Source of the DNA: Ancylobacter sp. TS-1
GTDB lineage: Bacteria; Pseudomonadota; Alphaproteobacteria; Rhizobiales; Xanthobacteraceae
Reading direction: 5' to 3'
DNA: 64,000 nucleotides
Assembly: GCF_009223885.1 (NCBI RefSeq)
Contig: NZ_CP045144.1
Coordinates: forward strand, 1,054,001-1,118,000
Part shown: one piece after another, positions 44,232 to 54,488 of the stretch
Layout of the letters: every line of letters begins with the position of its first letter
Numbering within the stretch: the first letter of the stretch is position 1
The notes under the pieces: generated by a model
What the model was told of the DNA's origin: nothing
Seen by the model: only the letters and a program-made list of their open reading frames with translations
Database searches by the model: none
Program-made: the position numbers and the translations under genes

Positions 44232-45176
44232 ATGCTCTCTCGTACTGCCGACAATCTCTACTGGCTGTCCCGCTACATGGAGCGGGCGGACTGCCTCGCC
44301 CGCATCCTCGACGTCACCCAGCGCCTCGCCCAGTTGCCGGCGGCCTATGGCGGCTCGACCAATGAATGGCGCTCGGCGCTGCTGACCGCCGGCTGCGCCG
44401 ACCTGTTCAAGCAGGTGCATGGCGAGGAGGCCAACGAGCAGAACGTCGTCAATTTCCTGGCCTTCGCGCCGGAGAACCCCTCCTCCATCCGCAACTGCTT
44501 CGAGATCGCCCGCACCAATGCCCGCTCGGTGCGTACGGCGCTGACCATCGAGATGTGGGAGACCATCAACTCGGCCTGGCTGGAGCTGAAGCGCTACTCC
44601 ACCAAGAACATGACGCGCGAGGAACTGGCGCGCTTCCTGTCCTTCGTGAAGGAAACCTCGCTGCGCTTCGACGGCGCCGCCTACCGCACCATGCTGCGCA
44701 ACGATGCGTTCTGGTTCTCGCGGGTCGGCATGTATGTCGAGCGCGCCGACAACACCGCGCGCATCCTCGACGTGAAGTACCACGTGCTGCTGCCCGATTC
44801 CGAGCATGTCGGCGGACCGCTGGACTACTTCCAGTGGGCCTCGATCCTGCGCTCGGTGTCGGCGCTCACCTCGTTCCACTGGGTCTATCGCGAGAGCGTG
44901 AAGCCCTGGCTGGTGGCGGACCTGCTCATTCTCAACGCGCAGATGCCGCGCTCGCTGACGAGCTGCTACCAGAACATCACCCGCTATCTCGACGACATCG
45001 CCGCCTATTACGGCCGGCAGGGCGGCTCCCAGCGCATCGCCCGCTCGACCCTCACCAAGCTGGGCAACAGCCGGATGGACGACATCTTCGTGACCGGCCT
45101 GCACGAGTACATCGATTCCTTCGTCATCGAGAACAACCGCCTCGGCTCCACCGTCACCGAGCAGTACCTGCTCTGA
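44232..45176 (+). CDS. Alpha-E domain-containing protein
   Basis: A 314-residue all-helical protein of the alpha-E family (former DUF403). It begins with the family hallmark MLSRTADNLYWLSRYMERAD and has repeats such as RNDAFWFSRVGMYVERADNT. Alpha-E proteins occur only beside permuted ATP-grasp ligases and are predicted to act in the same peptide-forming or tagging pathway. It lies 12 bp after the LysE gene and 14 bp before the transglutaminase gene. Confidence 0.95.
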   Translation: MLSRTADNLYWLSRYMERADCLARILDVTQRLAQLPAAYGGSTNEWRSALLTAGCADLFKQVHGEEANEQNVVNFLAFAPENPSSIRNCFEIARTNARSVRTALTIEMWETINSAWLELKRYSTKNMTREELARFLSFVKETSLRFDGAAYRTMLRNDAFWFSRVGMYVERADNTARILDVKYHVLLPDSEHVGGPLDYFQWASILRSVSALTSFHWVYRESVKPWLVADLLILNAQMPRSLTSCYQNITRYLDDIAAYYGRQGGSQRIARSTLTKLGNSRMDDIFVTGLHEYIDSFVIENNRLGSTVTEQYLL

Positions 45177-45190
45177 TCCGGCTTCGTGTC

Positions 45191-46027
45191 ATGCGTATCC
45201 ATGTGAACCACGCCACCACCTACACCTACGACCCGCCGGCCAACGGCGCGATCCAGACCCTGCGCCTTACGCCCCGCAACCATGACGGCCAGTATGTCGT
45301 CTCGTGGCGCATCGACGTGTCGGAGGGCAGCCGCCTGCGGGCGCACGAGGACGCCTTCGGCAACGTCACCCACACCTTCGCGGCCGAGGGGCCGATCGGC
45401 GAACTGCGCGTGCTGGTCGAGGGTGCGATCGAGACGCAGGACACCGCCGGCGTCATCCGCGGCGTCACCGAGCGGTTTCCGCCCTCGCTGTTCCTGCGTG
45501 GCTCCGAGCTGACCACCCCCGACATCGAGCTGGCCGGCTTCGCGGCAACCGCGTGCGCCGGCGAGGGCGACCGCATCACCCGTCTGCACACGCTGATGGA
45601 CGCCATCGCCGACGTGATGACCTTCGACCCGGACCCGACCCATTCATCGACCACCGCCGTCGAGGCGTTCAAGCTGAAGCGCGGCGTCTGCCAGGACTTC
45701 GCGCACATCTTCACCGCCTGCGCCCGCCATGTCGGCATCCCGGCCCGCTATGTGAGCGGCTATCTGGTCGGCGACGGTGCCGAGGCCGAGCTGCGCGCCG
45801 GCCACCAGGCCGGGCATGCCTGGGCCGAGGCGCATATTGAGGGCCTCGGCTGGGTCGGCTTCGATGCCGCCAACCGGCAGTGCCCGACCGAGGCCTATGT
45901 GCGCGTCGCCATCGGCCTCGATTATCTCGGCGCCGCGCCTGTGCGCGGCAATCGCTATGGCGGCGGCGACGAGAACCTCACCGTCGCCCTCAAGGTCGAT
46001 CAGTCGAGCCGCCAGATTCAGGGGTAG
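45191..46027 (+). CDS. Transglutaminase family protein (Anbu cluster)
   Basis: A 278-residue cytosolic transglutaminase-like protein. It has the N-terminal beta region (about 1-90) and the catalytic core with Cys in KLKRGVCQDFAHIF, His in QAGHAWAEAHIEG and Asp in WVGFDAANRQCPT. These enzymes may hydrolyse or form isopeptide bonds. It is fourth in the ATP-grasp, LysE, alpha-E, transglutaminase, Anbu series; ATG 45191 starts 14 bp after alpha-E. Confidence 0.94.
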   Translation: MRIHVNHATTYTYDPPANGAIQTLRLTPRNHDGQYVVSWRIDVSEGSRLRAHEDAFGNVTHTFAAEGPIGELRVLVEGAIETQDTAGVIRGVTERFPPSLFLRGSELTTPDIELAGFAATACAGEGDRITRLHTLMDAIADVMTFDPDPTHSSTTAVEAFKLKRGVCQDFAHIFTACARHVGIPARYVSGYLVGDGAEAELRAGHQAGHAWAEAHIEGLGWVGFDAANRQCPTEAYVRVAIGLDYLGAAPVRGNRYGGGDENLTVALKVDQSSRQIQG

Positions 46028-46132
46028 TACGGAAAGCCTCGGGTTGCCCGGCAGGAAAGCGCCCCGCTATAAGGGCGCATGGAAAAGTCGCCCGCCTCGT
46101 GCATGGGCGGCGGACCAGGGGAAGCGCCTTTC

Positions 46133-46879
46133 ATGACCTATTGCTGTGGTATTTTGGTGCGTGACGGTCTCGTCATGATCGCCGACACCCGTACCAATGC
46201 CGGGCTCGACAACGTGTCGACCTTCCGCAAGCTCCATGTCTTCGAGGAGCCCGGCCGCCACGTTCTGGCGCTGTCGACCGCCGGCAATCTCTCCATCTCG
46301 CAGGCGGTCATCTCGACGCTGCAGGAGGGGCTGGAGAACCCCGAGACCGGCCGGAAGGACACGCTTTCCACCTGCACCTCGATGTTCCGCGCCACCCAGC
46401 TCGTGGGCGCCGCCGTGCGCCACGTCTACGATCTGTACGGTGCCGGGCTCAAGGAGGCGGATATCCGCTTCGACGTCTCCTTCCTGTTCGGCGGGCGGGT
46501 CAATGGCGGGCGGCTACGGCTGTTCATGATCTACGCCGCCGGCAACTTCATCGAATGCACCAACGACACGCCCTTCCTGCAGATCGGCGAGCACAAATAC
46601 GGCAAGCCGGTGCTGGACCGCTCGATCAGCTACGACATGGACCTGTACGACGCGCTGAAGTCGGGCCTCATTTCGATGGATTCGACCATGCGCTCGAATC
46701 TCGGCGTCGGCATGCCGATCGACATCCTCGTCACCCGCCGGGACGCCAACGAATCCGAGCTGAACTACCGCATCGAGCCGGGCGAGCCCTATTTCCACGA
46801 CCTGCGCGAACGCTGGTCGGCCGCCCTGCGCGCGGCGCATAACTCGATCCCGCGCCCGCCCTATGGCGGCTCCCGCTGA
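46133..46879 (+). CDS. Proteasome-type protease (Anbu/BPH)
   Basis: A 248-residue homologue of proteasome beta subunits (Anbu). It begins MTYCCGILVRDGLVMIADTR, so Met removal leaves the catalytic Thr1, followed by the conserved Asp in IADTRTN and Lys in FRKLHVFEEPG (Thr1/Asp17/Lys33 pattern). Ser and Gly of the core follow (LALSTAGNLSISQ). Anbu forms open helical rings and its substrates are unknown. The start at 46133 is fixed by the required Thr. It closes the cluster, 105 bp after the transglutaminase stop. Confidence 0.95.
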   Translation: MTYCCGILVRDGLVMIADTRTNAGLDNVSTFRKLHVFEEPGRHVLALSTAGNLSISQAVISTLQEGLENPETGRKDTLSTCTSMFRATQLVGAAVRHVYDLYGAGLKEADIRFDVSFLFGGRVNGGRLRLFMIYAAGNFIECTNDTPFLQIGEHKYGKPVLDRSISYDMDLYDALKSGLISMDSTMRSNLGVGMPIDILVTRRDANESELNYRIEPGEPYFHDLRERWSAALRAAHNSIPRPPYGGSR

Positions 46880-46973
46880 TCCGGCAACGCAAGAAAGGCC
46901 GGCCACGCGCGACGTGACCGACCTTTCCGCTTGCATGGAACGTCCCGATCATCGCGGGCGCGTACCGTCACCG

Positions 46974-47045
46974 TCAGGTGATCAGGTACAGAAGAATGAT
47001 GATCGGAATCGGAATACCGATGAGCCACATCAGAATAGCGGGCAT
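46974..47045 (-). CDS. 23-residue hydrophobic membrane peptide
   Basis: A very short gene with an unusually strong ribosome site: GGGAGGTG on the minus strand, 8 bp before the ATG at 47045. The product, MPAILMWLIGIPIP then IIILLYLIT, is a single predicted membrane helix with a Pro-x-Pro kink, and it resembles tiny hydrophobic proteins annotated only as hypothetical in Hyphomicrobiales. Its gene is divergent from the SDR gene and lies 94 bp past the Anbu stop, convergent with it. A promoter would sit in 47050-47220. Confidence 0.6.
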   Translation of the reverse strand: MPAILMWLIGIPIPIIILLYLIT

Positions 47046-47223
47046 GATCCTTCACCTCCCGTATGATTGACTTGTCTGCCGCCCTGATAACGCGTCGACC
47101 ACCTTGTGGTTCCTTGCGACGTGCGCGGACTGTCGGCGCAGGGGCCGTAACCGGCCGCCCCGCGCGGCGGTCTTGTCCGCCGCCCGGCTCTCGTCCATCT
47201 TCCCGGCCTCGGGAGGAACCAGA

Positions 47224-47970
47224 ATGAACGCCAATCGCATCGCCCTCGTCACCGGCGCCGGAACCGGCATCGGCAAGGCCGCCGCCATCGCGCTGAGCGA
47301 GGCCGGCTTCACCGTCGTTCTCACCGGGCGCCGCGCCGAGCCGCTGGAAGCGGTCGCCGCCCTGCTCGGCGGCAACGGCCACGTCGTGACGTCCGATGTC
47401 GCCGACGCCGCCTCGGTCGCCGCGCTGTTCGAGACCGTGGCGCAGCGCTTCGGCCGGCTCGACGTGCTGTTCAACAATGCCGGCGGCTGGTCGGCAGCGA
47501 CGCCGATCGAGGATATCCCGCTCGAGGACTGGCAGCGCGTGGTGAATGTGAACCTGACCGGCGTGTTCCTGTGCACGCAGGCCGCCATCCGGCTGATGAA
47601 GGCGCAGGACCCCAAGGGCGGGCGCATCATCAATAACGGCTCGATCTCCGCCCACGCGCCGCGCCCGCTCACCGGCCCCTATACGGCGACCAAGCACGCG
47701 GTGAGCGGCCTGACCAAGCAGGTCGCGCTGGAAGGCCGCGCCCATAACATCGCCTGCGGGCAGATCGACATCGGCAATGCCGACACCGACATGGCGGTGA
47801 AGATGAAGACCGGCATTCTGCAGGCGAACGGCCAGATCATGGTCGAGCCGACCTTCGACCCCGCCCATGCCGGGCGTGCCGTCGCCTACATGGCGAGCCT
47901 GCCGCTCGACGCCAATGTGCTGACCATGACCATCATGGCGACCAACGCGCCCTTCGTCGGGCGCGGCTGA
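47224..47970 (+). CDS. SDR family oxidoreductase
   Basis: A 248-residue classical short-chain dehydrogenase. The NAD(P)-binding motif is [15 protein letters not shown], the NNAG motif is LFNNAGG, and the active site is [22 protein letters not shown] with Ser, Tyr and Lys in normal spacing. The Arg in TGRRAEPL after strand 2 suggests NADP preference. The substrate is unknown. AGGAACC precedes the ATG. Its end converges with the ExoD-like gene and a hairpin terminator lies between. Confidence 0.92.
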   Translation: MNANRIALVTGAGTGIGKAAAIALSEAGFTVVLTGRRAEPLEAVAALLGGNGHVVTSDVADAASVAALFETVAQRFGRLDVLFNNAGGWSAATPIEDIPLEDWQRVVNVNLTGVFLCTQAAIRLMKAQDPKGGRIINNGSISAHAPRPLTGPYTATKHAVSGLTKQVALEGRAHNIACGQIDIGNADTDMAVKMKTGILQANGQIMVEPTFDPAHAGRAVAYMASLPLDANVLTMTIMATNAPFVGRG

Positions 47971-47979
47971 CGGCGAAAG

Positions 47980-48001
47980 GCCCGGCCGGAAACGGCCGGG
48001 C
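47980..48001. terminator. Hairpin terminator between SDR and ExoD-like genes
   Basis: A 9-bp stem (GCCCGGCCG and CGGCCGGGC) with a stable GAAA tetraloop, 9 bp after the SDR stop and 11 bp before the opposite stop. No T-run follows on the plus side. Confidence 0.65.
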
Positions 48002-48012
48002 GCGCCTGCGGA

Positions 48013-48615
48013 TCAGATATAGGCGACCGCGCCCTGGAACAGCATCCAGCTCAGGAAGCCCATCACGCCGACGCTCAGCAGCGTGGCGACCACGCCGGCG
48101 AAGATGAACACGCCGTCGCGCTCGACGAGGCCGAGGCCGAGGATCACCACCGCGATGCCCGGCGGCAGGTTGCCGAAGATCGGGATCGGCAGCAGCAGCA
48201 GCAGCCCGAGCACCAGCACCATGCCGCCCAGCACGAAGCGCGCCGAGGGCGACGAGAAATAGGGCAGCCGCGGGCGCGAATAGCCCTCGAAGCGGCGGAT
48301 CCATTTCAGGGAGCCGTTGATGATCTTCTCGATCAGCGCGCGCGAGACGGTGCGGTTGGCGAGCCAGCGCGGCAGCCACAATTCGTCGCGGCCCATCAGC
48401 ATCTGTGCGCCGACGAGGCAGAGCAATACGCCGCAGATCACCGGCAGGCCCGGCGGCATCGGCAGGCAGTTCGGCAGGCCGAGCAGCAGGATCGACAGGC
48501 CGAAGGCGCGGTTGCGCAGCGCGTGCACGATTTCGCCCACGCCGATACGCTCCGCCGAATGGGCGGTGACGATGGCGGAGAGCAGTTCCGATGTGCGGGG
48601 CGAGCGGTGATCCAC
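48013..48615 (-). CDS. ExoD-like exopolysaccharide biosynthesis family membrane protein
   Basis: A 200-residue inner-membrane protein of the ExoD family, first linked to exopolysaccharide and alkaline tolerance in Sinorhizobium. It has a cytosolic start (ELLSAIVTAHSAERIGVGEI), four or more helices (GLSILLLGLPNCLPMPPGLP and FVLGGMVLVLGLLLLLPIPI) and the conserved IFGNLPPGIAVVILGLGLVERDG. GTG 48615 was chosen as the nearest start before the conserved domain; it lacks a strong ribosome site, so the true start is less certain. Confidence 0.85.
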   Translation of the reverse strand: MDHRSPRTSELLSAIVTAHSAERIGVGEIVHALRNRAFGLSILLLGLPNCLPMPPGLPVICGVLLCLVGAQMLMGRDELWLPRWLANRTVSRALIEKIINGSLKWIRRFEGYSRPRLPYFSSPSARFVLGGMVLVLGLLLLLPIPIFGNLPPGIAVVILGLGLVERDGVFIFAGVVATLLSVGVMGFLSWMLFQGAVAYI

Positions 48616-48772
48616 GTGCCGTGACTCAGGTGCCTGACATGCGCTGGGCAGCCGACAGGGCGCCCAATCCGCGCCCTCATAGCACGACACTCGCGTCAAG
48701 AAGAGGGCATCGTTGGGCGGTCGTTCCCGGATCGCCTCGCGGCAGCCACGCCGGCACGCTCCGGCGGGCGGC

Positions 48773-49087
48773 TCAGTTGAGCATGTACAGCCCGCCGACC
48801 GCCCGCAGTTCCGCCGGCCGGATGAGCCGCGCATGCGCGACCTGCACCGAATGCAGCGGCCCTTCCAGCTCGCGCTTCCAGAAATCGAGGAAGCGGTTCA
48901 GCTCGGGAAAATGCGGGCACAGATCGTAGCACTGCCACAGATAGGACTGCAGGATCGCCGGGTGATCCGGCAGCCGGTAGAGGATCTGGGCCGTTGTCAG
49001 CCCATAGCCCGAAAGCTGACGGCGGAAATCCTCCGATACCTGCCCGCCCGCCGTCGCCTCGCTCGACGATGCCTCATGGCCTGCCAT
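48773..49087 (-). CDS. usg: Usg family protein
   Basis: A 104-residue cytosolic protein of the Usg family, found in alphaproteobacteria; older annotation as a phosphoribosylanthranilate isomerase subunit is unproven. The conserved core is FRRQLSGYGLTTAQILYRLP, DHPAILQSYLWQCYDLCPHFP and FLDFWKRELEGPLHSVQVAH. ATG 49087 has a near-perfect AGGAGG site 7 bp upstream. It is divergent from groES with 306 bp between the starts. Confidence 0.92.
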   Translation of the reverse strand: MAGHEASSSEATAGGQVSEDFRRQLSGYGLTTAQILYRLPDHPAILQSYLWQCYDLCPHFPELNRFLDFWKRELEGPLHSVQVAHARLIRPAELRAVGGLYMLN

Positions 49088-49180
49088 GTGGAACCTCCTT
49101 TCGTGGACGATTCGAATTGTGTGGCCATGCCCGCCCGCCGGCAAGCCCGTAAGTTATAATTGATGTGCAAATTCAATAGG

Positions 49181-49207
49181 CTAGCAGCATCAATGACGGA
49201 GTGCTGA
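49181..49207. promoter_or_regulatory. Degenerate CIRCE (HrcA operator) upstream of groES
   Basis: CTAGCAGCA, nine bases, then GAGTGCTGA. The CIRCE consensus has TTAGCACTC, nine bases, GAGTGCTAA; alphaproteobacteria often begin with CTAGCA. The right half matches 8 of 9 and the spacing is exact, but the inner three bases of the left half differ. It is about 187 bp before groES, in the AT-richer part of the gap. Confidence 0.55.
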
Positions 49208-49270
49208 CAGATTGGCCCCGCCATGCTTGGCACTCTCCTTTCGCGACTGCCAATTTTTTCCGGTTCGCAC

Positions 49271-49299
49271 CTTGCGCCGCTTTTGCCTGCCGCCTAGAT
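49271..49299 (+). promoter_or_regulatory. Possible heat-shock (RpoH-type) promoter of groESL
   Basis: CTTGCG, 16 bases, then CCTAGAT resembles the alphaproteobacterial RpoH pattern (CTTG, about 17 bases, CCTAT-like). It lies 95 bp before the groES ATG and downstream of the CIRCE-like site. The match is partial. Confidence 0.35.
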
Positions 49300-49393
49300 G
49301 TCCGAACGGCAATGCAGCGCAGGCACGGGCGATCCGCACCACAGCCGCTGTGTTGCCGGATCAAACGATCGTTCAGGAATTTGGAGAGAACCG

Positions 49394-49708
49394 ATGAAGT
49401 TCCGTCCCCTGCATGACCGGGTCGTGGTCAAGCGTATCGAAGCGGAAGAGAAGACCGCGGGCGGCATCATCATTCCCGACACCGCCAAGGAAAAGCCCTC
49501 GCAGGGCGAAGTGATCGCGGCGGGTCCGGGTGTCCGCGACGAGGCCGGCAAGCTGGTGCCGCTCGACGTGAAGGCCGGCGACAAGGTGCTGTTCGGCAAG
49601 TGGTCGGGCACCGAGGTCAAGATCGACGGCGTCGACTACCTCATCATGAAGGAGTCCGACCTCCTCGGCGTGCTGGAAGACACCGCCTCCGCCAAGAAGG
49701 CCGCGTGA
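49394..49708 (+). CDS. groES: Co-chaperonin GroES
   Basis: A 104-residue co-chaperonin that caps GroEL. It begins [20 protein letters not shown], has the mobile loop [20 protein letters not shown] and ends [15 protein letters not shown] followed by a short Ala/Lys tail a few residues longer than usual. GGAGAG precedes the ATG. groEL follows after 77 bp. Expression is probably controlled by the CIRCE-like site and a heat-shock promoter upstream. Confidence 0.98.
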   Translation: MKFRPLHDRVVVKRIEAEEKTAGGIIIPDTAKEKPSQGEVIAAGPGVRDEAGKLVPLDVKAGDKVLFGKWSGTEVKIDGVDYLIMKESDLLGVLEDTASAKKAA

Positions 49709-49740
49709 GACCGCCCCTTCCGTCCGCAATGCTTGCCTGA

Positions 49741-51589
<1,849 letters not shown>

Positions 51590-51611
51590 CCCAAGCAACG
51601 AGAATGAATAG

Positions 51612-51639
51612 AAGGGCGTGGCGCAAGCCGCGCCCTTTT
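51612..51639 (+). terminator. Rho-independent terminator of groESL
   Basis: GGGCGTGGC and GCCGCGCCC pair (one G-U) around a GCAA loop, followed by CTTTT. It lies after the duplicated groEL tail and is the best terminator of the operon. Confidence 0.85.
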
Positions 51640-51883
51640 CATTTCCGCTCAATCACGCGTGAGTGAAGTCGTCGCCCGCGCCCTCCGCCTGAGGCAGAGC
51701 AGAGTTTCGCGACACGGAACAAAATACCGCGCGAGGACCATCATATTACCCTTGGATGATCCAACTCCTGCGAATTGTTGCACGTCGAACACACCGACTG
51801 ACCCAATGTAATCGGTACATTCCAACCGAACTAGTTGGTGACATCGGTGTCATAACGTCTGCAACGAACATACAGGAGGCCAC

Positions 51884-52675
51884 ATGAAACGCTCGCTGCT
51901 TCTCGGCGCCGCTGCCCTGCTCGCCACCACGGCCGGCACCTACGCCGCAGACATGCCCTATCCCACCAAGGCGCCCGACATGGTGGCCATGGTCCCCGCC
52001 TTCTCGTGGACCGGCCTCTATCTCGGCGGCAATGCCGGCTATGGCTGGGGCACGACCGACTCCGACAACAACGCGCTGTTCGATGCCGGCCCGGACTACA
52101 CGCCCGGCGTCGGGTTCTATCCCGGCGCGAACCAGAGCATGGACCTCAACGGCTGGGTGGCCGGCGGCCAGATCGGCTACAACTACCAGCTTGAAAACAA
52201 CTGGGTGGTCGGCGTCGAGGCGGACTTCCAGTGGACCGGCGCTGAGAACGACAGCGACCTGCTCTCATCCGTCAACGGCCCCTATTTCCAGAACAGCGGC
52301 GAGCTCGAATGGTTCGGCACGGTGCGCGCCCGCCTCGGCTATGCCTTCGATCGCCTGCTGGTCTACGGTACCGGCGGCTTCGCCTATGGCAAGGTCTCGG
52401 CGAGCAGCACGGTGGCGGCGGCCCCCGGCGGCATTCCGCTCTGGGAAACCGCGACGTCGGGCTCGGACGACTCGGTGCTGACCGGCTGGACCATCGGCGG
52501 CGGCCTCGAATATGCGCTGACCGACAACTGGATCCTGCGCGGCGAGTATCTCTATGTCGACCTCGGTTCGAGCAGCCTGACCCTGCCGCTGGCCGGCACC
52601 GGCGGCAGCTACATCAACACCGATGCCTCGGTGACGCAGAACATCGTGCGCGCGGCGATCAGCTACAAGTTCTGA
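51884..52675 (+). CDS. Outer membrane beta-barrel protein (Omp25/31-like)
   Basis: A 263-residue outer-membrane protein typical of Hyphomicrobiales. Signal peptide MKRSLLLGAAALLATTAGTY is cut near AA-D. The mature protein starts with the family opening FSWTGLYLGGNAGYGWG, shows alternating beta strands (GGQIGYNYQLENNWVVGVEA, RARLGYAFDRLLVYGTGG) and ends in an aromatic residue (AAISYKF), as needed for BAM insertion. AGGAGG lies just before ATG 51884. The 240-bp upstream region is AT-richer, consistent with a strong promoter. Confidence 0.93.
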   Translation: MKRSLLLGAAALLATTAGTYAADMPYPTKAPDMVAMVPAFSWTGLYLGGNAGYGWGTTDSDNNALFDAGPDYTPGVGFYPGANQSMDLNGWVAGGQIGYNYQLENNWVVGVEADFQWTGAENDSDLLSSVNGPYFQNSGELEWFGTVRARLGYAFDRLLVYGTGGFAYGKVSASSTVAAAPGGIPLWETATSGSDDSVLTGWTIGGGLEYALTDNWILRGEYLYVDLGSSSLTLPLAGTGGSYINTDASVTQNIVRAAISYKF

Positions 52676-52712
52676 GCGCTCCCGCCACGCCCGACACCCC
52701 GCCAGAAACAAC

Positions 52713-52737
52713 AAAGCCCGGCGTCGAGCCGGGCTTT
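52713..52737. terminator. Bidirectional terminator between the barrel gene and MCE operon
   Basis: A perfect 10-bp stem (AAAGCCCGGC and GCCGGGCTTT) with loop GTCGA, flanked by A-rich and T-rich sides. It lies between two convergent genes and can stop transcription both ways. Confidence 0.85.
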
Positions 52738-52772
52738 CGCGTTTTCGATACCCTGGCGCGCCGGCGCGGCGC

Positions 52773-53393
52773 TCAGAACCGGCTCGACGCCCAGCGCACG
52801 ATCTGCACGAACACCTCGTCGGAAGCCATGTCGAGCGCCTGGGTGGCATTGGTGCCGCTGGTCGAGGCGGCGGGCACGCTGGCGCGGAACACCTGCGCCG
52901 CGACGATGCGGCCCGAGCTGTTGCCGACGATCTTCACCGATACCTCGACCACCGCCTGGGTGCCGCCGTCGAAGGTGCGCAGGCCGAAGGCGCGCAGGTC
53001 CGACAGCAGGATGTAGTCGGGGCTCAGCCCCTCGCCCGCCCGGCCAACCGAACGCCCCCGGTTGCCGTTCTCGAAAGCTTCGATCAGCCGCGCCTGGAAC
53101 AGCGCCGGCAGCCGGTCGCTCCACTGCGCATTGTCGAGATAGGTGATCTGGCCCGGCGCCGGCTCGACGACGATGCGCGCGGTGTCGAGCACCTGCAGCG
53201 CGGTCGGCGGGCCGATGACGAGCAGGCCGGCGCCACGGCGCGGCGCGTTGAAATCCGCCGGCGCGCTCAGGTCGAAGGTCGGCACCGCCTTGTCGCCACC
53301 CGACAGAATCGAGCCGCAGCCGCCCAGCGCAAGGGCGAGCGCCATTGCGGCCGCGCAGCCGGCCAGCCTGCGATAGGTGTTGCTGAAGCTCAC
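52773..53393 (-). CDS. ABC-type transport auxiliary lipoprotein (PqiC-like)
   Basis: A 206-residue outer-membrane-directed lipoprotein. Lipobox: MALALALGGCGS. The domain (about 35-200) matches the ABC_trans_aux/PqiC family, with VVEPAPGQITYLDNAQWSDRL and YILLSDLRAFGLRTF. It would act with the MCE protein in lipid transport between membranes. GTG 53393 is chosen because GAGGG lies just before it and it opens the signal peptide. It is the last gene of a permease, ATPase, MCE, lipoprotein operon, 42 bp after the MCE gene. Confidence 0.9.
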   Translation of the reverse strand: MSFSNTYRRLAGCAAAMALALALGGCGSILSGGDKAVPTFDLSAPADFNAPRRGAGLLVIGPPTALQVLDTARIVVEPAPGQITYLDNAQWSDRLPALFQARLIEAFENGNRGRSVGRAGEGLSPDYILLSDLRAFGLRTFDGGTQAVVEVSVKIVGNSSGRIVAAQVFRASVPAASTSGTNATQALDMASDEVFVQIVRWASSRF

Positions 53394-53435
53394 GCCCTCG
53401 CCCCTGCCCCCATGACGTCCCAGACCCCCCATCGG

Positions 53436-54482
53436 CTAGCGCCCAGTGTAGTTGGGAACGTTCGACCCGCCAAAGATGAACTGGCGGGGATTACGCTCGA
53501 AATTACGGAAAACGCGCTCGATCTCGCCAAGCGTGCGCCGGCCGTCGACCGCCAGCGCCTCGTATTGCCGCAGGCCGGGCCCGGTGAACTTGTTCAGGTT
53601 GACGGAAAGTTCGGCGGTGCGGGTGTCGAGATTGACCGCCAGCTTGCGGATCTCCGCCGCCGCGCTGGTGATCTCGTTGAACATGCCCTTGCCTTCCTCG
53701 CTCGTGGTCATCGCCGCCACATTGTCGAGGATAGAGTTGAACTTCAGCGCCATGCCGTCGAGCTGGGCGGAGAATTTCGCCACGTCGTCCACCGTGCTGC
53801 CGACCTTGGTCGGATCGAGCGAGACGACGACCTTGTTGAGATTGTCGGCCAGCGTGCTGATGCGCTGCGCCGCCCCGCCCGTCTCCTTCAGGAAAGTGTC
53901 GATGTTGCCGGCATTCTGGCCGAGCGCGGCGGTGAACTTGTCCACATTGTCGATCACCGAGGCGATCTTGGTGTCGTTGGCGCGCACGAGGTCGTCGACG
54001 CGCGTGGCGATGTCGTTGACGCGGCCCAGCACCTCGCGGGCGGTCCGCACGAGGTCCTGCACCGCCGAGGTGTTGGCGTCGATGCGCGGCAATTCGCCCT
54101 CGGGCGGGGCCGGCAGCGGCGTTGCCTCGTTCGAGCCGCCGACGAGGCCGACCGACGACAGGCCGGTCAGGATCTGCGAGTCGAGCGTTGCCCGCGTGTC
54201 GGACTTGATCGGAGTGCCCGGCTGCACGGCGATGGTGGCGACCACCTTGCGCGGGTCCTGCGTGTCGAGGCGCAGCCCCGTCACCTCGCCGACCGGGATG
54301 CCGTTGAACGTCACCGACGAGCCGGTCTGCAGGCCGCTGACGACGCCGGAGAACACCACGTCATAGGAGGTGCGCGGCCCGCGGCTGTTCGATCCGGTGA
54401 ACCACCAGACGAAGACGAAGCCCGCCGCGACGATGGCGAGGGTGAACAGGCCGATGATGGTGTAGTTGGCGCGTGTTTCCAT
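53436..54482 (-). CDS. MCE-domain lipid transport protein (MlaD-like)
   Basis: A 348-residue inner-membrane-anchored protein with one helix (YTIIGLFTLAIVAAGFVFVW) and one MCE domain (about 40-120, YDVVFSGVVSGLQTGSSVTFNG). A long helical C-terminal part follows (about 150-335), probably a coiled-coil needle as in other single-MCE proteins. It carries phospholipid or sterol-like lipids across the periplasm with the ABC module upstream; the gene starts 6 bp after the ATPase stop. Confidence 0.94.
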   Translation of the reverse strand: METRANYTIIGLFTLAIVAAGFVFVWWFTGSNSRGPRTSYDVVFSGVVSGLQTGSSVTFNGIPVGEVTGLRLDTQDPRKVVATIAVQPGTPIKSDTRATLDSQILTGLSSVGLVGGSNEATPLPAPPEGELPRIDANTSAVQDLVRTAREVLGRVNDIATRVDDLVRANDTKIASVIDNVDKFTAALGQNAGNIDTFLKETGGAAQRISTLADNLNKVVVSLDPTKVGSTVDDVAKFSAQLDGMALKFNSILDNVAAMTTSEEGKGMFNEITSAAAEIRKLAVNLDTRTAELSVNLNKFTGPGLRQYEALAVDGRRTLGEIERVFRNFERNPRQFIFGGSNVPNYTGR

Positions 54483-54488
54483 GGGTCC

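Noticed and set aside
49199..49235. GAGTGC ... GCACTC inverted pair as an alternative CIRCE
   Set aside because: The halves are in the wrong order and too far apart; the nine-base-spaced site at 49181-49207 fits better.
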